Of a stretch of DNA of 64,000 bases, positions 36,561-45,326 are shown piece after piece. Under the pieces are notes generated by a model. It made no database searches and had not been told where the DNA came from. It was given only the letters and a program-made list of their open reading frames with translations. Where the stretch lies: contig NZ_CP027942.1 in NCBI RefSeq assembly GCF_005484985.1, forward strand, positions 1,798,001-1,862,000, in the 5' to 3' direction. Both the position numbers and the translations under genes were made by a program. Every line of letters starts with the position of its first letter. Position 1 is the first letter of the stretch. The stretch comes from Agrococcus sp. SGAir0287 (lineage in GTDB: Bacteria; Actinomycetota; Actinomycetes; Actinomycetales; Microbacteriaceae).

Positions 36561-37706
36561 TCACGGGACAGGATGGATCACCCAATCGAGGTAGAACAGG
36601 CCGACGGCGAGGGCGACGAAGAGGCCGGAGACGATCCAGAAGCGCACGACGATGCGGATCTCCGCCCACCCCTTCAGCTCGAAGTGGTGGTGCAGCGGGC
36701 TCATGAGGAAGATGCGCTTGCCGCCCGTGACCTTGAAGTACAGGCGCTGCAGGATGACGCTGCCGGTGACGACGAGCGGCAGGCCCGCGACGAGCACGAG
36801 CAGCAGCTGCGTGTGCGTCATGATCGCGAGGCCCGCGAGCGCGCCGCCGAGGCCGAGCGAGCCGACGTCGCCCATGAAGAGCTGCGCGGGGCTCGTGTTG
36901 TACCAGAGGAAGCCGATGAGCGCGGCGGCGAGGCACGCGGCGACGACCGCGAGGTCGAGGGGCGCCTGCACGGGGTAGCAGCGGTAGAGGTCGGCGTCGA
37001 CCGCTCCCCCGGGTGCGACGCGATCGGCGAGCCCGCCGAGGCACGCCTGGCCGTTCTGCCAGAAGCCGATGAGCACGAACGCCGACGCCGAGAAGATCGT
37101 GGAGCCCGCGGCGAGGCCGTCGAGGCCGTCGAGCACGTTCACGGCGTTCGACGTCGCGACGATGATGAAGAGGAACCACAGCACGGCGAGCCCGATGCCG
37201 ACGACGAGGCCGAGCCGGGTGAGGTCGAGCCACTCGATGTCGCGCACCGCGGAGATGGCCGTGGATGCGGGCGTCTGGCCGTAGCGGTCCGGCAGCTGCA
37301 GCGCGAGGACGGCGAAGACGACGCCGACGGCGACCTGGCCCGCGATCTTCGCCCATCCGCCGAGGCCCAGCGACTGGCGCTTGCGCACCTTGAGGTAGTC
37401 GTCGACGAATCCGACGGCGCCGAGGCCCACCATGAGCAGGAGCACGAGCAGCGCCGGCGCGCTGGGGTAGTTCGGCACGCCGTCGAGCGAGCCGACGAGC
37501 TTGCCGCCTGCGTAGCCGACGATCGTCGCGACGATGAAGACGAGGCCACCCATCTGGGGCGTGCCGCGCTTCGTGTGGTGCGACTGCGGACCGTCGGCGC
37601 GGATGAACTGGCCCCATCCCAGGCGCGTGGCGAGCCGCACGTACACGGGCGTCGCGGCGAGGGCGAAGACGAGCGAGATCGTCGCGGAGACGAGCAGGAC
37701 GATCAT
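36561..37706 (-). CDS. mraY: Phospho-MurNAc-pentapeptide transferase MraY
   Basis: 381 residues, ten membrane helices. Diagnostic motifs: HHTKRGTPQMGGLVF, FVDDYLKVRK (catalytic Asp pair), NAVNVLDGLDGLAAG, and SPLHHHFELKGW near the C-terminus. Transfers phospho-MurNAc-pentapeptide to undecaprenyl phosphate forming lipid I. The ATG overlaps the murF stop by 4 nt. Confidence 0.97.
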   Translation of the reverse strand: MIVLLVSATISLVFALAATPVYVRLATRLGWGQFIRADGPQSHHTKRGTPQMGGLVFIVATIVGYAGGKLVGSLDGVPNYPSAPALLVLLLMVGLGAVGFVDDYLKVRKRQSLGLGGWAKIAGQVAVGVVFAVLALQLPDRYGQTPASTAISAVRDIEWLDLTRLGLVVGIGLAVLWFLFIIVATSNAVNVLDGLDGLAAGSTIFSASAFVLIGFWQNGQACLGGLADRVAPGGAVDADLYRCYPVQAPLDLAVVAACLAAALIGFLWYNTSPAQLFMGDVGSLGLGGALAGLAIMTHTQLLLVLVAGLPLVVTGSVILQRLYFKVTGGKRIFLMSPLHHHFELKGWAEIRIVVRFWIVSGLFVALAVGLFYLDWVIHPVP

Positions 37707-39103
37707 GCGACGCCGCCGAGCCGGTCGCCGAGGTCCTTGAGGCCCGCCGACAGGGAGGACTTCACGAGCACGACCTCGCCGGGCTCGAGGGTCGCGCGCA
37801 GCAGCGCGAGCGCCTGCTCCTGCGTCTCGACGTACGTCGTGTCCTGGCCGTAGGAGGACTCGTGCTCGGCCGCGTCGTGCGCGGGCTTCGCGCCCTCGCC
37901 GACCACGACGAGCCGGTCGATGCCGAGGCGCACGACGAGGCGGCCGATGCGGTCGTGCTCCTCGACCTGGCTGTCGCCGAGCTCGGTCATGGCGCCGACG
38001 ACGGCGACGGAGCGCGCGCCCGAGGTCCGCGACACGTGCGCGAGCGTCTTCAGCGCCGCCGCCATGGAGTCGGGGCTCGCGTTGTACGCGTCGTTGATGA
38101 CGACGACGCCCGACTCGGGGCGCAGCAGCTCCATGCGCCAGCGCTCGGCGCGCACCATCGACTCGAGCGCGGCGATGGCGTCGTCGATCGGCACGCCGAG
38201 CTCGTCGGCCACCGAGAGCGCCGCGAGGGCGTTCATGACGTGGTGCTCGCCGAGGATGCGCAGCGTGAGGGGCCAGGACTCCTCGCCCCGATGGATCGTC
38301 GCGGACGTGCCATCGATCGACGAGGCGACGTCCGACGCCCACACGGTGTCCGCGGGTGCGTCGCCGCCGGCGTCGAGGCCGAACCAGCGCACGCGCGCCG
38401 CGGTGCGGTCGGCCATCCAGACGACGCGGTCGTCGTCGCGGTTGAGCACGGCGACGGCGGTGTCCGGGAGGTCGCGGACGATCTCGTGCTTCGCGCGCTG
38501 CGTGCGCTCGACGCCGCCGAACTCGCCGGCGTGCGCGAGGCCGACCTTGAGGACGACGGACACGTCGGGCATCGCGAGCGCCACGAGGGAGGCGATGTCG
38601 CCCACGCGGCTCGCGCCGAGCTCGAGCACGAGGTAGCGCGTGGCCTCGGTGACGCGCAGCATCGTCATGGGTGCGCCGACCTCGTTGTTGAACGACTTGA
38701 CGGGGCTCACCGTCTCGCCGTGCTGCTCGAGGATCGCCTGCAGCATGTTCTTCGTCGTCGTCTTGCCGTTCGAGCCAGTGATGCCCACGACGGTGCAGCG
38801 CTCGCGCACGGCGGCGACGACGTGCGCCGCGAGCGCCTGCAGGGCGGCGAGGCCCGAGGAGACGACGACGTGCGGCACGTCGGCGTCGATCGGCCGCTCG
38901 CACAGGACGAGGGCGGCGCCGGCCTCCACGGCCGTGCCGACGAAGCGGTGCCCGTCGGTGACCTCGCCGGGCATGGCGACGAACACGTCGCCCGGCTCGA
39001 CGAGGCGCGAGTCGGTCTGCACGGAGCCCTCGACGCGCACGTCGTCGCCGACGAGCGCGCCGTCGACGACGCGCGCGATCTCGGATGCCTGGAGCGCGAT
39101 CAC
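37703..39103 (-). CDS. murF: UDP-MurNAc-tripeptide--D-Ala-D-Ala ligase
   Basis: 466 residues with the VVGITGSNGKTTTKNML P-loop, NNEVGAPMTML, LELGASRVGDI, and INDAYNASPDSM. Adds the D-Ala-D-Ala dipeptide, completing the pentapeptide stem. The GTG overlaps the murE stop by 4 nt (GTGA). Confidence 0.97.
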   Translation of the reverse strand: MIALQASEIARVVDGALVGDDVRVEGSVQTDSRLVEPGDVFVAMPGEVTDGHRFVGTAVEAGAALVLCERPIDADVPHVVVSSGLAALQALAAHVVAAVRERCTVVGITGSNGKTTTKNMLQAILEQHGETVSPVKSFNNEVGAPMTMLRVTEATRYLVLELGASRVGDIASLVALAMPDVSVVLKVGLAHAGEFGGVERTQRAKHEIVRDLPDTAVAVLNRDDDRVVWMADRTAARVRWFGLDAGGDAPADTVWASDVASSIDGTSATIHRGEESWPLTLRILGEHHVMNALAALSVADELGVPIDDAIAALESMVRAERWRMELLRPESGVVVINDAYNASPDSMAAALKTLAHVSRTSGARSVAVVGAMTELGDSQVEEHDRIGRLVVRLGIDRLVVVGEGAKPAHDAAEHESSYGQDTTYVETQEQALALLRATLEPGEVVLVKSSLSAGLKDLGDRLGGVA

Positions 39104-40644
39104 TCGGTCCAGCCCGCCTCGTGCAGCGCGAGCCTGGCCTCGTCGCGGGCGACGAACGGCTCTCGGACGCCTGCGACGTCGCGGTAGTCGGCGTCGCCGG
39201 GGCCCGCCCACAGGATCGTGTCGCCGGGACCGGCGAGCGTGACGGCCAGACGGATGGCGTCCTCCTCGGGGCTGACCTCGTGGACGCGGCCCGGATCGAC
39301 GCCGCGCGCGCCCTCGAGGATCTGCGCGCGGATGCTCGCGGCATCCTCCGTGCGCGGGTTGAAGTCGGTGACGACGAGCTCGTCGGCGAACGTCGCGCCG
39401 ATGCGGCCCATCTCGGCGCGCTTCGTGGCGTCGCGGTCGCCGTCGGCGCCGAAGACGAACACGAGGCGCCCGGGGGTGACGCGGCGCAGCGCCTCGAGGG
39501 TCGCCTGGAAGGCGTCGGGGCTGTGCCCGTAGTCGACGAAGAGCGCCGGCCCGCGGTCGCCGGAGACGCGCTCCATGCGGCCGGGGAGCGTGGGGCGCAC
39601 GCCGCGCTCGACGGACTCGGCGATCGCGTCGAGCTCGAAGCCGTCCTCGACGAGCATGAGGATGGCGATGGCGGCGTCGACGGCGAGGTGCCTGCCGATG
39701 AACGGGATCTCGACCTCGACCGTGCGCTCGCGTCCGACGAGCGCGAAGCGCGTGCCGTCGACCCGCTCGGCGAGGATCTCGACCCGCCAGTCCGCCTCCG
39801 CATCCGTCGAGCTCACGGTCGTGACGGGGATGCGCGTCTCCTCGGCGACGCGGCGACCCCACTCGGAGTCGACGCACACGACGCCGCGCTCGGCGCGGTC
39901 GGGCGTGAAGAGCTCGAGCTTGACGGCGAAGTACGCCTCCATCGAGCCGTAGTCGTCGAGGTGGTCGTGGCTCAGGTTCGTGAACGCGACGACGTCGAAC
40001 TCGACCCCGTCGACGCGGTGGCGCTCGATGGCCTGTGCGCTCACCTCGAGCACCGCGGCCCGCACCCCGGCCTCGCGCATGCGCGCCAGCAGCGCGTGCA
40101 GCTCGCTCGCCTCCGGCGTCGTGAGCTTCGACGTGACGACCTCGTCGCCGACGTGGCGCTCCGCCGTCGTGGACAGGCCGGTGACGAAGCCGAGGTCGGC
40201 GAGCAGTCCCTCGAGCATGAACGCCGTCGACGTCTTGCCGTTCGTGCCGGTGACGCCGTAGAGGCGCGGCGGGTCCTCCCGCGTGCGGTAGACCCACGCG
40301 GCGATCTCGCCCAGGGCGGCGCGCGGCTCGTCGAGCACGATGATCGGGGCGTCGACGCCGGCGAGCGGCACGCCCGCTGCGTCGGTGACGATCGCGACGG
40401 CGCCGCGCGCGACGGCGTCGCTCGCGAACTCGGCGCCGTGGCGGCGCAGCCCTGGCAGCGCGGCGAAGATGTCGCCGGGCCGCACGTCGTGCGATGCGTT
40501 CGTGATGCCCGTCACCTCGACGCCATCCGCATCCCCGACCACGTCGAGCGTGAACTCGTCGACGAGCGCGCTCAGCGGTCTGGGTGTCGGATGCTCGGGC
40601 CTCAGGATCGGCGGGACGACTCCCTCCACCGTTCCCCCGTCCAT
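39100..40644 (-). CDS. murE: UDP-MurNAc-dipeptide:third-residue ligase MurE (DFNPR variant)
   Basis: 514 residues. YGVTGTNGKTSTAFMLEGL is the P-loop, TTPEASELHALLARM and LEVSAQAIERHRVDG are substrate blocks. The specificity motif, DNPR in enzymes using meso-diaminopimelate and DNPA-like in lysine enzymes, reads D-F-N-P-R here (F428, N429, P430, R431). This suggests a third residue other than meso-DAP, as expected for Microbacteriaceae wall types with diaminobutyrate, ornithine or lysine, but the exact substrate cannot be stated. Starts 1 nt after the ftsI stop. Confidence 0.95.
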   Translation of the reverse strand: MDGGTVEGVVPPILRPEHPTPRPLSALVDEFTLDVVGDADGVEVTGITNASHDVRPGDIFAALPGLRRHGAEFASDAVARGAVAIVTDAAGVPLAGVDAPIIVLDEPRAALGEIAAWVYRTREDPPRLYGVTGTNGKTSTAFMLEGLLADLGFVTGLSTTAERHVGDEVVTSKLTTPEASELHALLARMREAGVRAAVLEVSAQAIERHRVDGVEFDVVAFTNLSHDHLDDYGSMEAYFAVKLELFTPDRAERGVVCVDSEWGRRVAEETRIPVTTVSSTDAEADWRVEILAERVDGTRFALVGRERTVEVEIPFIGRHLAVDAAIAILMLVEDGFELDAIAESVERGVRPTLPGRMERVSGDRGPALFVDYGHSPDAFQATLEALRRVTPGRLVFVFGADGDRDATKRAEMGRIGATFADELVVTDFNPRTEDAASIRAQILEGARGVDPGRVHEVSPEEDAIRLAVTLAGPGDTILWAGPGDADYRDVAGVREPFVARDEARLALHEAGWTE

Positions 40645-40645
40645 G

Positions 40646-42451
40646 TCAGTCGGTCCATTCGAGCGGCAGGTCAGGGGCCTGCGACGTGCTCGGCGGGATG
40701 TCGTACTCCCGGATCAGGAGACTCACCATATCGTGGAACAGCGGGATGGCCGCCGCGCTCGTGCGCTCCGTCTGCGGCAGGTTCAGCTGCACGTAGACGA
40801 CGAACTGCGGGTCGTCCGCGGGGAACACGCCGGCCGTCGTCACGATGCGCTGCACGGGGTCGTAGCCCGCCGCCGGGTCGAGCACGACCTCGGCCGTGCC
40901 GGTCTTCGCCGCGACGCGGTAGCCCGGGATCGGGAACGTGACGGCGCCATAGTCGGTGACGACGTGCTCCATCATCGCGAGCAGCTCGTCGGCGGTGTGC
41001 TCGCTGACGACGCGCGTGTCGTCGCCCTGCTCTGGCGTCACGACGGTGCCGTCGGCGAGCGTGCACGACTCGACGAGGCGCAGGTCCTGCCGCACGCCGC
41101 CGTTCGCGATCGCCTGGTACGCGCCGACCATCTGCATGGGCGTGACCTGGATGCCCTGGCCGAAGAGCACGTTCAGCTGCGTCTGCGCGTCGAGGCCCGA
41201 CGGGTCGGCGGCGAGCGGGAAGCTCGACTCGCCGGGGAAGCCGACGGTGGGCTCGCCGAAGCCGAAGCGGGCGAGGTAGTCGAAGTAGTCGTCGCGGCTC
41301 ATGCCCTGCGCGAGGTCGACCATGCCGACGTTCGACGAGTTCACGAGGATCCCCGTCGCCGTCCACGGCATGTCGGGGTGCGAGTGCGCGTCGGAGACGC
41401 GCACGGGGCCGTCGGGGTCGTAGCGCCACGGCACGGTGCGCTCGTCGGTGGGCGTGACGAGGCCGAGGTCGAGCATCGCCGCCATCGCCATGGTCTTGAA
41501 GATCGAGCCGGGCTCGAGGCCCTGCGTGAACGCGAAGGCGCCGTAGTCGGCAGCGTCCGTCGCCGCAGGGTCGTTGGGGTCGACGGTCGGGGTCTGTGCG
41601 ACGGCCACGAGCGACCCGTCGACGCGCGCGACGATGACGTTCGCCGACTGCGCCTGGTACTGCTGGCGGTACTGCTCGGCGAGCTGCTGGGCCTGGAACT
41701 GCACGTCGGCGTCGATCGTGAGCTGCAGCTCGCCGCCGTCCGCGGACTCCTCGGTGACGACGGTGGAGCCCGGGATGGGCGTGCCGTCCGCGCCGCGCTC
41801 GAAGGACTGCTCCCCCGGCTCGGGTGCGAGGCACGACTGGTCCTCGGTCATCTCGAGCCCGGCGAGCGGACCGTCCGTGCCCATGAAGCCGACGAGGTTG
41901 CCCGCCACCGCGCCGGAGGGGTACACGCGCTGCGGGTTCGATCGCAACGTCACGAATCCGATCGGCAGCTCCTGCTGCAGGTCGCGCATCTGCTGGTACT
42001 GCGTGCCGTCGAGTCCCGTCGCCAGCACGAGGTAGTCGGACTCGGGGTTCGCCTGCAGGGCGGCGTCGACGGCGGCCTGGTAGACGAGCGGGTCGTCGCC
42101 CGTGATGGCGGCGAGCCGCTCGAAGATCTGCCCGCCCGTCACGACCTCGCCGGGCTCGAGCCCGTCGCGCTCGGTGAGGTCGTGCACGAACTGCGGCGAG
42201 ATCGTGAGGTCCCACCGGTCGACGGTGCCGGCGAGCACGGTGCCGTTCGCGTCGACGATGTCGCCGCGCGTGCCGTGGATGGGGGCCGTCGCCCCGACGC
42301 GACCCGCGGCCTCCGCGTTGAGCGCATCGGCACGCACGAGCTGGATGTCCACGAGCCGTACGACGCACGCGCCCACGAGCGCGACGACGACGATCCCCGT
42401 GACGATCGGTCGCCATCTCGACGTGCCTGCGGTGCGCTGGCGCTTCGCCAC
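40646..42451 (-). CDS. ftsI: Class B penicillin-binding protein FtsI (PBP3-like)
   Basis: 601 residues. A short cytoplasmic Lys/Arg-rich tail and one TM helix (IVTGIVVVALVGACVVRLVDIQLV) precede the dimerisation domain (GTRGDIVDANGTVLA) and the transpeptidase domain with nucleophile S316 in GSIFKTM, SSN (VNSSNVGM) and KTGTAE. Crosslinks septal peptidoglycan in partnership with FtsW. No PASTA domains. GTG start with a GAGGGGGAG site close upstream. Confidence 0.95.
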   Translation of the reverse strand: MAKRQRTAGTSRWRPIVTGIVVVALVGACVVRLVDIQLVRADALNAEAAGRVGATAPIHGTRGDIVDANGTVLAGTVDRWDLTISPQFVHDLTERDGLEPGEVVTGGQIFERLAAITGDDPLVYQAAVDAALQANPESDYLVLATGLDGTQYQQMRDLQQELPIGFVTLRSNPQRVYPSGAVAGNLVGFMGTDGPLAGLEMTEDQSCLAPEPGEQSFERGADGTPIPGSTVVTEESADGGELQLTIDADVQFQAQQLAEQYRQQYQAQSANVIVARVDGSLVAVAQTPTVDPNDPAATDAADYGAFAFTQGLEPGSIFKTMAMAAMLDLGLVTPTDERTVPWRYDPDGPVRVSDAHSHPDMPWTATGILVNSSNVGMVDLAQGMSRDDYFDYLARFGFGEPTVGFPGESSFPLAADPSGLDAQTQLNVLFGQGIQVTPMQMVGAYQAIANGGVRQDLRLVESCTLADGTVVTPEQGDDTRVVSEHTADELLAMMEHVVTDYGAVTFPIPGYRVAAKTGTAEVVLDPAAGYDPVQRIVTTAGVFPADDPQFVVYVQLNLPQTERTSAAAIPLFHDMVSLLIREYDIPPSTSQAPDLPLEWTD

Positions 42452-42504
42452 GGCTCCCCCTCTCGCGTGCGGACGGATCCGCTGGGTTCGGACGGTATCG
42501 GCGG

Positions 42505-43086
42505 TCAGCCGCCGACGGTCGGTGCCACGCCCTCCGCGGGCAGAAGCATCCCCGGATATGGCTCGGGCTCGGCCGGCTCCTCGGCGACGGGCGCCTGCGG
42601 CGCGGGCGTCGAGGCCTGCAGGATCTCGTTGCCGACGAGCAGGCTGCCGTCCGCGCCGACGCTCGGCTGCTGCATGTGGAGCGCGTCGGGGCCGCCGAGC
42701 ACGGCACCGGTCGACAGCTGCAGGAACTCGCTCGCCTGGCCCTGGACCATCCCGAGCGACTCGGCGGCGAGCGCCACCTGCTGGGGCGACTCGAGCGCGT
42801 CGAGCTGCTCCTGGAGCGTCTGCTGCTCGCGGCTCAGCTGCGCCGACGTCGACTGCAGGCTCGCGATCTCGTAGGCGCCCTCGCCGATCGCCATCGACAG
42901 GCCGAGCTGGCCGAGGATGATGGCGCCGAGCCCGGCGAGCGCCACGACGCCGTGGGCGACGCTCGGCGCGCGCCGCACGGTGGGCCGCGGCAGCGCGACG
43001 AGCCGACGGCGGGGCTCGCGCTCCCGCTCCGGAGCGCGCTGGGGCGCCGGGTCGGACAGCGTGCGGATGCTCTCCAGTGCGCTCAC
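42505..43086 (-). CDS. ftsL: FtsL-like divisome protein
   Basis: 193 residues. A basic, Pro-rich cytoplasmic region (about 1-45) is followed by one TM segment (VVALAGLGAIILGQLGLSMAI) and a short coiled coil (LQSTSAQLSREQQTLQEQLDALESPQQVALAAESLGM), the layout of FtsL/DivIC; the rest is a Pro/Ala/Glu-rich tail. Position between rsmH and ftsI supports the call, since FtsL sequences are poorly conserved. The GTG overlaps the rsmH stop (GTGA). Confidence 0.85.
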   Translation of the reverse strand: MSALESIRTLSDPAPQRAPEREREPRRRLVALPRPTVRRAPSVAHGVVALAGLGAIILGQLGLSMAIGEGAYEIASLQSTSAQLSREQQTLQEQLDALESPQQVALAAESLGMVQGQASEFLQLSTGAVLGGPDALHMQQPSVGADGSLLVGNEILQASTPAPQAPVAEEPAEPEPYPGMLLPAEGVAPTVGG

Positions 43087-44033
43087 GCCGCACCTCCGAT
43101 GCGCTCGGCGGCACGCAGCCGCACGGGGATGGATCTGGGGTTCCTGGCTCGCTCGGCCTCGTCGGCGAGCTCGGCGCCGCGCACGAGCAGCCGGTAGGGC
43201 GCGGCGTGCTCGGGCAGCGCGGCGGGCACGCCGAGCGGCGTGCGGTCCGTCGTCGCGTCGCGCAACGCCGTCTTGACGATGCGGTCCTCGAGCGACTGAT
43301 AGGCCATCACGACGATCCGCCCGCCCGGCTCGAGGGCGTCGAGGGCGGCGGGGATGGCGCGCTCGAGCACGCCGAGCTCGTCGTTCACGACGATGCGCAG
43401 CGCCTGGAAGACGCGCTTGGCGACGTGGCCCGGCTTCCGGGCGGCGGCGGGGGTCGCGGCGTCGAGCACCTCGACGAGGTGCGCGCTCGTGAGGATGGGC
43501 CGCTGCTGACGCTCGCGCACGATGGCGCGGGCGTAGCGGCCGGCGAGCCGCTCGTCGCCGTAGCGCTGCATGATGCGCGCGAGCTCGCGCTCGTCGAGCG
43601 TCGCGACGAGGTCGGCAGCCGTCGGCCCCTCCTGCCCCATGCGCATGTCGAGCGGCGCGTCCTTCGCGTAGGCGAAGCCGCGCTCGGCGTCGTCGAGCTG
43701 CAGGCTCGACACGCCGAGGTCGAACAGGATGCCGTCGAGCCGGTCGACGCCCGCGTCGTCGAGCGACGCCTCGAGCTCGTCGTAGACGTGGCGCACGATG
43801 CGGACGCGGTCGCCGAAGCGCTGCAGCCGCTCGCCGGCGAGGCGGATGGCGTCGGGGTCGCGATCGATGCCGACGAGGGTCAGGCCGGGGTGCCGCTCGA
43901 GGAGCTGCTCGGCGTGGCCGCCCATCCCGAGCGTCGCGTCGGCGACGACGGCGCCGTCGCGCGCGGCGACGGGTGCGAGCAGCTCGAGGCAGCGCTCGAG
44001 CATGACGGGGGTGTGGAGGGAGCTGGCGTCCAT
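43083..44033 (-). CDS. rsmH: 16S rRNA (cytosine1402-N4)-methyltransferase RsmH
   Basis: 316 residues. SAM-binding DATLGMGGHAEQLL and GIDRDPDAI, plus LFDLGVSSLQLDDAERGFAY and RRVFQALRIVVNDEL-type blocks. Methylates C1402 of 16S rRNA. No SD precedes the ATG; the 101-bp gap to mraZ carries a short direct repeat (three GGGATCC-like units near 44055-44075) and no obvious promoter, so it is probably co-transcribed with mraZ. Confidence 0.96.
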   Translation of the reverse strand: MDASSLHTPVMLERCLELLAPVAARDGAVVADATLGMGGHAEQLLERHPGLTLVGIDRDPDAIRLAGERLQRFGDRVRIVRHVYDELEASLDDAGVDRLDGILFDLGVSSLQLDDAERGFAYAKDAPLDMRMGQEGPTAADLVATLDERELARIMQRYGDERLAGRYARAIVRERQQRPILTSAHLVEVLDAATPAAARKPGHVAKRVFQALRIVVNDELGVLERAIPAALDALEPGGRIVVMAYQSLEDRIVKTALRDATTDRTPLGVPAALPEHAAPYRLLVRGAELADEAERARNPRSIPVRLRAAERIGGAA

Positions 44034-44134
44034 GATGCGAGGGGCTTCGCGATCCCGGATCCCGGATCCCCATCCGCGGTCGTGCCACCGGGGAAGGTGC
44101 GGCACGGCCTCGGCTGAGGGTCGAGGAGACGGGA

Positions 44135-44566
44135 TCAGAAGATGCCCGGGATCACCTCCTCCGTGGTGCTCGAGAAGTTGGCCTCCTTGGCCTCGTAGTA
44201 GGCGGTCCACGCGTCCGTGGCCCAGATCTCGGCGCGGTCGCCGACGCCGATGACCGTCAGGTCGCGCTCGAGGCCCGCGTACTCGCGCAGCGACGTGGGG
44301 ATCGTGATGCGGTGCTGGCTGTCGGGCGACTCGCTCGAGGCGCCGGAGAGGAACAGGCGCAGGAAGTCGCGCGCCCCGGCGCTCGTGAGCGGCGCCTGGC
44401 GGATGCGCTCGTGCACCTTCTGGAACTCCACGGCGGAGAAGACGTAGATGCAGCGCTCCTGGCCGCGCGTGAGGACGATGCCCGACTCGAGGTCCTGCCG
44501 GAACTTCGCCGGGAGGATCACGCGGCCCTTGTCGTCGAGCTTCGGGGCGTAGGTGCCGAGGAACAC
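44135..44566 (-). CDS. mraZ: Transcriptional regulator MraZ
   Basis: 143 residues with the two AbrB-like halves of Mra[14 protein letters not shown] near the N-terminus and [16 protein letters not shown] at about residue 77. MraZ forms octameric rings that bind direct repeats upstream of its own gene and control the dcw cluster. The start is the GTG giving the conserved [11 protein letters not shown] (44566) with AGAGGGGG upstream. Three GTGGA repeats lie 53-77 nt upstream. Confidence 0.96.
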   Translation of the reverse strand: MFLGTYAPKLDDKGRVILPAKFRQDLESGIVLTRGQERCIYVFSAVEFQKVHERIRQAPLTSAGARDFLRLFLSGASSESPDSQHRITIPTSLREYAGLERDLTVIGVGDRAEIWATDAWTAYYEAKEANFSSTTEEVIPGIF

Positions 44567-44618
44567 TGCGCCCCCTCTCCATCCGGCCAGTGGTTGGGAC
44601 GTGCGTCCTGCACGTCCC

Positions 44619-44643
44619 TCCACCGTACTCCACTTTCATCCAC
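44619..44643 (-). promoter_or_regulatory. MraZ box (three GTGGA repeats, 10-bp period)
   Basis: On the minus strand GTGGA occurs at 44643-44639, 44633-44629 and 44623-44619, exactly 10 bp apart. This matches the known MraZ operator layout in E. coli (TGGGN repeats separated by 5 nt) upstream of its own operon. Confidence 0.8.
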
Positions 44644-44737
44644 CTGATGATGAGATTCGCACACATTCGTGCCGAGTTCCCAGGAATGGCGGGGTGGAGC
44701 GGGGTGGAGGGATTTCGGCTCCCAGTGCGCATGCGAA

Positions 44738-44769
44738 CGCCCCGAGCCGCACGACGGCGGCTCGGGGCG
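44738..44769. terminator. Strong hairpin upstream of mraZ
   Basis: CGCCCCGAGCCGC (44738-44750) pairs perfectly with GCGGCTCGGGGCG (44757-44769) over a 6-nt loop; no T-tract. Probably ends transcripts from the DUF3040 gene before the dcw promoter. Confidence 0.6.
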
Positions 44770-44816
44770 GTGACGGTGGAGGGAGGTGGAGGGCCGAGGG
44801 CCCTGGGCACGAACGA

Positions 44817-44846
44817 CGAAGGCCGGCCCCGTGGGGCCGGCCTTCG
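44817..44846. terminator. Terminator-like hairpin downstream of DUF3040 gene
   Basis: CGAAGGCCGGCCCC (44817-44830) pairs perfectly with GGGGCCGGCCTTCG (44833-44846), a 14-bp stem with a minimal loop, 35 bp beyond the DUF3040 stop on the minus strand. Confidence 0.65.
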
Positions 44847-44881
44847 AGAGCTGGTGGAGCCGGGTGGAGGCTCGAGGCGCG

Positions 44882-45262
44882 CTACTGCTGCTGCCGCTTG
44901 TCCCACTCCGCGCTGAGGCGATCCATGAGCGACGAGCGACCCTTCGCCTTCGGCGCGGCGCCGCCCTTCGGCGATGCGCCGGAGCCCTGCTCGTCGACCT
45001 CCGCCGGGCGCGACGCCGTCAGCGCGACCATCGCGCCGCCGACCGCGAGGCCGAAGCCCGCGACACCGACGAGGGCGAACTGCACGACGACGCCGACGAC
45101 CACGACCGCGAGGCCCGCCGCGACGAGCGCGATGCCGAGCGCCACGCGCGTGTAGTTGACGGTGCGAGGACCCGAGGGCGTCGACACGATGTCGGCCTCG
45201 TGCTTGTAGAGATTGCGCTCCATCTCGTCGAGAAGGCGCTGCTCCTGCTCGCTCAGTGGCAT
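44882..45262 (-). CDS. DUF3040 domain-containing membrane protein
   Basis: 126 residues. The N-terminal MPLSEQEQRLLDEMERNLY is the DUF3040 signature. Two adjacent hydrophobic segments follow (ALGIALVAAGLAVVVVGVVVQFALVGVAGFGLAVGGAMVAL), then a basic/Gly-rich tail ending in WDKRQQQ. Function unknown; the gene sits next to mraZ in many actinobacteria (Rv2169c position). GGGGGGA lies close upstream of the ATG and a TACACT -10 at about 45297. Confidence 0.85.
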   Translation of the reverse strand: MPLSEQEQRLLDEMERNLYKHEADIVSTPSGPRTVNYTRVALGIALVAAGLAVVVVGVVVQFALVGVAGFGLAVGGAMVALTASRPAEVDEQGSGASPKGGAAPKAKGRSSLMDRLSAEWDKRQQQ

Positions 45263-45314
45263 GTGATCCCCCCAGGGTTCCCGGACGTGTCAGTGTACGC
45301 CCTGGGACTGTCAC

Positions 45315-45320
45315 TAGGCT
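45315..45320 (+). promoter_or_regulatory. TAGGCT -10 deciding the polyprenyl synthase start
   Basis: TAGGCT is directly followed by ATGGAT and then GTG. With the 6-nt spacing seen elsewhere, transcription would begin at the GTG (45327), so the upstream ATG at 45321 would not be in the mRNA. Confidence 0.5.
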
Positions 45321-45326
45321 ATGGAT

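Larger units (their letters stand above)
44694..44868 (+). repeat. Three additional GTGGA-N5-GTGGA pairs on the opposite strand
   Basis: Plus-strand GTGGA pairs with 10-bp spacing at 44694/44704, 44776/44786 and 44854/44864, all of the form GTGGAGNNNGGTGGAGG. They have the period of the MraZ box but point away from mraZ, and they flank the two hairpins of this 315-bp gene-free stretch (44567-44881). Possible auxiliary MraZ sites; function not shown. Confidence 0.55.

Noticed and set aside
44052..44075. GGATCCC-type short direct repeats before rsmH as an operator
   Set aside because: Only two to three 7-bp copies, without a promoter; more likely simple-sequence drift.
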